DNA from: JALEVB01 sp022768265 | GTDB taxonomy: Bacteria > Bacillota_I > Bacilli_A > Erysipelotrichales > Erysipelotrichaceae | Length of the DNA stretch: 64,000 bases | Assembly: GCA_034168985.1 (NCBI GenBank) | Contig: JAXFJE010000021.1 | Span: forward strand, 62,001 to 126,000 | Direction of reading: 5' to 3' | Part shown: one piece after another, positions 61,553 to 64,000 of the stretch | How the letters are laid out: each line of letters begins with the position of its first letter | Numbering within the stretch: position 1 is the stretch's first letter | Translations under genes and position numbers: made by a program | The notes under the pieces: generated by a model | What the model saw: the letters and a program-made list of their open reading frames with translations, nothing else | Told to the model about the DNA's origin: nothing | Databases searched by the model: none

Positions 61553-62065
61553 TACAAAATCATAAAAACTAGTACCAAGCAAGATCCTCAACTTATCCAA
61601 GCTAAAGCGATCATTAGAAAAGATCCACTCATGAACGTATAACTCGATCATCGTGGCATAATATCTCGCTAAAAACAAATCTGAAAATTCTTCTTTTAGA
61701 TAATTATTGCGCTTGCTTTTAAAATAACGATTAATGATCATGGCAATATTATCGATCATCATATCTTTAAAACTATTTTGCCCTTCAACACGATAAGCCA
61801 TTCGATAAAATGGTTTATTGAGCGAAATTTCCTTGAACATCGATTCGACATCTATGATCTCTTGCTCATCATTTAACATATCCATTGCTACGATCGCATT
61901 CAAACAATCATATTTATCTTCAAAGTGATTATAAAAAGTTGCACGAATAACTCCTGCTTCATCGCAGATATTCTTGATCGTAATCTTTTCAAATGGTTTT
62001 TTCAGCATTATTTCTCTTAATGATTCACAAAGATTGATCTTCATTGCTGATTTACGATTTACCAT
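61547..62065 (-). CDS. TetR/AcrR family regulator
   Basis: 172 residues from the ATG at 62065; the longer frame lies inside mntP. TetR N-terminal HTH: INLCESLREIMLKKPFEKIT then ICDEAGVIRATFYNHFEDKY. The C-terminal part matches the short AcrR-like type (YATMIELYVHEWIFSN) found in Bacillota. Overlaps the mntP stop by 7 bases, so it is translated after it and may regulate it. Confidence 0.87.
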   Translation of the reverse strand: MVNRKSAMKINLCESLREIMLKKPFEKITIKNICDEAGVIRATFYNHFEDKYDCLNAIVAMDMLNDEQEIIDVESMFKEISLNKPFYRMAYRVEGQNSFKDMMIDNIAMIINRYFKSKRNNYLKEEFSDLFLARYYATMIELYVHEWIFSNDRFSLDKLRILLGTSFYDFVK

Positions 62066-62622
62066 AACCCACTTCCCATCAATTTGATGATCGCATAGGC
62101 AATCAAACAAATGCCTTCGATGATATCTAAACCTTTTTGCCAACGTGCACCACAAGTATAACCAAAGCGAATACCAATGACATAGATCACAAATGATAAT
62201 AAAGCCCCAAACAAGATGACCTCATTAAAGCTTACACCAATAAGACTTAAGCTGATACCACATAAAAAGTTATCGATACTTGTTAAGGCTGCTTTTTTCA
62301 AGCATGTTTGATAGTTAAAATTACGATCTAATTTTTCGATAAAGACCGTCCTGCTAAAACCTTTCTTTAAAAAATAAACGCCTTCGCATATCAAGATAAC
62401 GATTGCCACGATAGCTAAGGTCTTGATTACCACTACGCTGCTTAATAGATAGGCCAAAAGATAACCTAAACCTAAAAACAACATATTTACCAAGGCGAAC
62501 ATCAAAGGATAAAGGATATTTTGTTTCCAATTAACTTCTTTTAAAGTAGCTCCTTTTTCCATTATTTCAATGCAGCTATCCATCGATAAACCACAAAATA
62601 AGACAAATGCCCTAAGAAACAT
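62059..62622 (-). CDS. Manganese efflux pump MntP-like
   Basis: 187 residues from the ATG at 62622 with GAGAGGG ahead; a longer frame runs back through non-coding sequence. Six helices in two halves. LFCGLSMDSCIEIMEKG near 7 and SIDNFLCGISLSLIG near 112 place an Asp in each half, as in MntP. No yybP-ykoY Mn riboswitch is seen upstream. Followed by the TetR gene. Confidence 0.8.
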   Translation of the reverse strand: MFLRAFVLFCGLSMDSCIEIMEKGATLKEVNWKQNILYPLMFALVNMLFLGLGYLLAYLLSSVVVIKTLAIVAIVILICEGVYFLKKGFSRTVFIEKLDRNFNYQTCLKKAALTSIDNFLCGISLSLIGVSFNEVILFGALLSFVIYVIGIRFGYTCGARWQKGLDIIEGICLIAYAIIKLMGSGLW

Positions 62623-62698
62623 ATTTAACCCTCTCTTCCTATTCATTATATCAAAATCAAAGATAATTAAAATATACAAACCGAACTTGATGTAAAAA

Positions 62699-62724
62699 GA
62701 AAAAGCTCCACAGAGCTTCTCTTT
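62699..62724 (-). terminator. Terminator-like hairpin in the 354-base mntP upstream gap (62623-62976)
   Basis: Core stem AAGCTC/GAGCTT with a 4-base loop, extended by G-U pairs on the minus strand, then TTTTTCTTTTT. No annotated gene ends here, which suggests a short transcript from 62725-62845. Confidence 0.55.
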
Positions 62725-62845
62725 AAAACCTATTGAAACGGGGGGAAAGAAATTATTGATCAAACATGTTTCCTGCTTGATGGTAATAGTATATATCTTA
62801 TGTGTGAATATAATATGATACTTAAGTGAAAGTTTTGTGAATAAT

Positions 62846-62871
62846 GAAAAAAGCTCCGAAGAGCTTTTTTC
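62846..62871. terminator. Bidirectional terminator after the pentapeptide protein gene
   Basis: Perfect 11-bp stem GAAAAAAGCTC / GAGCTTTTTTC with CGAA loop; its core matches the hairpin at 62699-62724. The gap between 62872 and 62976 shows nothing else. Confidence 0.75.
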
Positions 62872-62976
62872 ACATATTATAGAGTTAGGAAAGAAAATAC
62901 AGTCATTTACTGACACCATTATTATATGCAAACATTGTGTCATATATATGTGGGTAAAATGAAAATTTGGTGAAAA

Positions 62977-63582
62977 TTACGAAACGATCTTCATGCCTAA
63001 CAAACCCACCATGGCCAATGCTTGACCTTCGCTAACCTTCAAACCTTTTAGACAATCAAACGTGATCTTGATACGCGGAATTTCACTGGTGGCAATTTCA
63101 GCGTTTTCCATCATGCAATGAACAAAAGAAGCATCAGCCAAATTACATGCTTTAAACATCGTGCCATTAAGACTTGCTTCATTAAACAAACTATCACATA
63201 ATGCACAATTATTAAATCTTAATTTCTTGGCCTTGATCTTGGATGCTGTTAGATAATTTAGCATGCATTCCTCAAAACTTAATTGTTCAAGGCAATTATT
63301 TTCTAATATCATTCCTGCCCCTTGGCAAGATTTAAAAACACAGCGTTTAAGGTACACTTCACTAAGATCGCTATTGTTAAAATTACAATTAGTAAAGGTA
63401 CAATCAACCAAATTTATTTTGGGATAACGAATTTGGCTAAAATCACAATTCACAAAATGACAACCAAAATAATTGATCATCTCATCGAAGATCCTTTCAT
63501 TTTCAAATAACCCATCATAGACCAAGTTATCTTCGATCATCTGCAAAGACATCGGTATCAATTGTTTCTTATTAGCCATCAT
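62977..63582 (-). CDS. Pentapeptide-repeat protein
   Basis: 201 residues with repeats of the A(D/N)LxX form, e.g. CTFTNCNFNNSDLSEVYLKR and ACNLADASFVHCMMENAEI, forming a right-handed quadrilateral beta-helix. Qnr and McbG are relatives that protect DNA gyrase; most such proteins are uncharacterised, and this sequence does not show which. It begins (ATGATG) right after the upstream gene's stop without a clear SD, so it is probably coupled. Confidence 0.82.
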   Translation of the reverse strand: MMANKKQLIPMSLQMIEDNLVYDGLFENERIFDEMINYFGCHFVNCDFSQIRYPKINLVDCTFTNCNFNNSDLSEVYLKRCVFKSCQGAGMILENNCLEQLSFEECMLNYLTASKIKAKKLRFNNCALCDSLFNEASLNGTMFKACNLADASFVHCMMENAEIATSEIPRIKITFDCLKGLKVSEGQALAMVGLLGMKIVS

Positions 63583-64000
63583 TTATGCCATTAGATCGAT
63601 CTTCAAGCTATCTTTACCAGCCTTTTCACTAAAGACGATAACATCGATCGATGCTGCTGTAGTTTTGACGATAAAGCTAACTTTTGCTTTTAGATCCTCA
63701 CGATTCTCCGTATTGATATTGCCATAATAGCTATAATCACTATCCACCAAAGCATAACCAGCCAAGCCATCCACTTGTTTGATATTGCCATCACTTACTT
63801 CGCCATTTAAGATCGTAACCTTGATAGGTTGCGCTTTATTGATCTTTTTAGCTTCTTTAGAAATATAAGTTGGTAAATATCCTTTATTAGCTAATGTGAT
63901 ATCTACCTTATAGGTATCATCATTTAGCTTTGTTACTTCATGATCATAGATCATGATCTTTGGTAAGCTTTTAGCATAACGAAGCGTAAAGCGCGTAGCA
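63583..64000 (-). CDS. C-terminal part of a probable M14 family metallopeptidase
   Basis: The frame stays open through base 64000, so the start lies outside the window. The visible 138 residues are a beta-rich C-terminal module: LRYAKSLPKIMIYDHEVTKL and ITLANKGYLPTYISKEAKK, the NTGYLPT-type domain that ends many bacterial M14 zinc carboxypeptidases. No catalytic residues are in view, so the family rests on this module only. Confidence 0.55.
   Translation of the reverse strand, partial: ATRFTLRYAKSLPKIMIYDHEVTKLNDDTYKVDITLANKGYLPTYISKEAKKINKAQPIKVTILNGEVSDGNIKQVDGLAGYALVDSDYSYYGNINTENREDLKAKVSFIVKTTAASIDVIVFSEKAGKDSLKIDLMA

Noticed and set aside
62066..62155. 30-residue N-terminal extension of the TetR protein
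   Set aside because: It lies within mntP and adds Cys/His-rich sequence foreign to TetR; the ATG at 62065 fits the family.
62623..62760. yybP-ykoY manganese riboswitch ahead of the MntP-like gene
   Set aside because: The conserved loop sequences of that class were not found on the minus strand.
62623..62943. Long N-terminal extension of the MntP-like protein
   Set aside because: The proper start at 62622 has a good SD and family-like length; the upstream frame crosses two terminator hairpins.

Overview
The window is AT-rich and densely coded. Nearly all genes fit a low-GC, Gram-positive, anaerobic member of the Bacillota, most likely the Erysipelotrichia (inference from gene content, not tested). 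Supporting signs are strong Shine-Dalgarno sites, a THF riboswitch ahead of folT, two ECF-transporter S components, HrcA/CIRCE control, the cdaA-cdaR-glmM cluster, an oxygen-sensitive Fe-S class I fumarase in two subunits, and a UMF1-family MFS carrier. No insertion sequence, integrase, prophage or CRISPR array was recognised.

Layout. 1-5.8 kb: the 5' end of one U32 peptidase/tRNA-hydroxylation gene and a second complete one, riboswitch-folT, a CapA-like phosphoesterase with a PHP phosphoesterase, a YggS PLP protein and an aminotransferase. 5.8-8.9 kb: an accessory island of small lipoproteins and membrane proteins with internal duplication, poor in GATC and bracketed by inverted 23-bp elements. 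8.9-24.9 kb: transporter, phospholipase, VanZ, TagD, Mn-pyrophosphatase, nitroreductase, methionine aminopeptidase, dUTPase, patatin, DUF389 protein, three tRNAs (Ser-Asp-Gly), FUSC protein, threonine aldolase, low-complexity lipoprotein, M28 peptidase, pyrophosphatase-like protein, FMN 2-hydroxyacid oxidase and ArsR regulator. 25-29.1 kb: tgt-queA-queH-mgtE operon (queuosine tRNA modification plus Mg2+ uptake). 29.1-33.4 kb: two-component system, glycerate kinase and hydrolase. 33.5-37.9 kb: cdaA-cdaR-glmM (c-di-AMP synthesis and cell-wall precursor supply). 38-41.3 kb: TraB protein, nucleotidyltransferase, maf, tRNA-Thr(GGT) and a small membrane protein. 41.3-47 kb: one operon panT-coaBC-coaX-acetyltransferase-translation GTPase; the last protein is an EF-G/TetM-like GTPase fused to a YacP/Rae1-type NYN nuclease. 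47.2-49.2 kb: two CobW GTPases. 49.3-52.5 kb: fumarase alpha, beta, malic enzyme and an LppM-like lipoprotein. 52.6-54.6 kb: htpG behind two tandem CIRCE operators. 54.6-64 kb: CDF transporter, small membrane protein divergent from a WYL regulator, sirtuin, Ca/Na exchanger, PPC protein, LD-carboxypeptidase, tRNA-Thr(CGT), SIS protein, TetR-MntP pair, pentapeptide protein and the 3' part of a probable M14 peptidase.

Connections. The WYL-regulator intergenic region holds a 24-bp palindrome that recurs with 21/24 identity 15 kb away, in the same place in the promoter of another small membrane protein: a candidate two-target regulon. Fumarase and malic enzyme form a fumarate-malate-pyruvate route. 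PanT, CoaBC and CoaX supply CoA. The most unusual single protein is the ribosome-binding GTPase fused to an A-site-type endonuclease.
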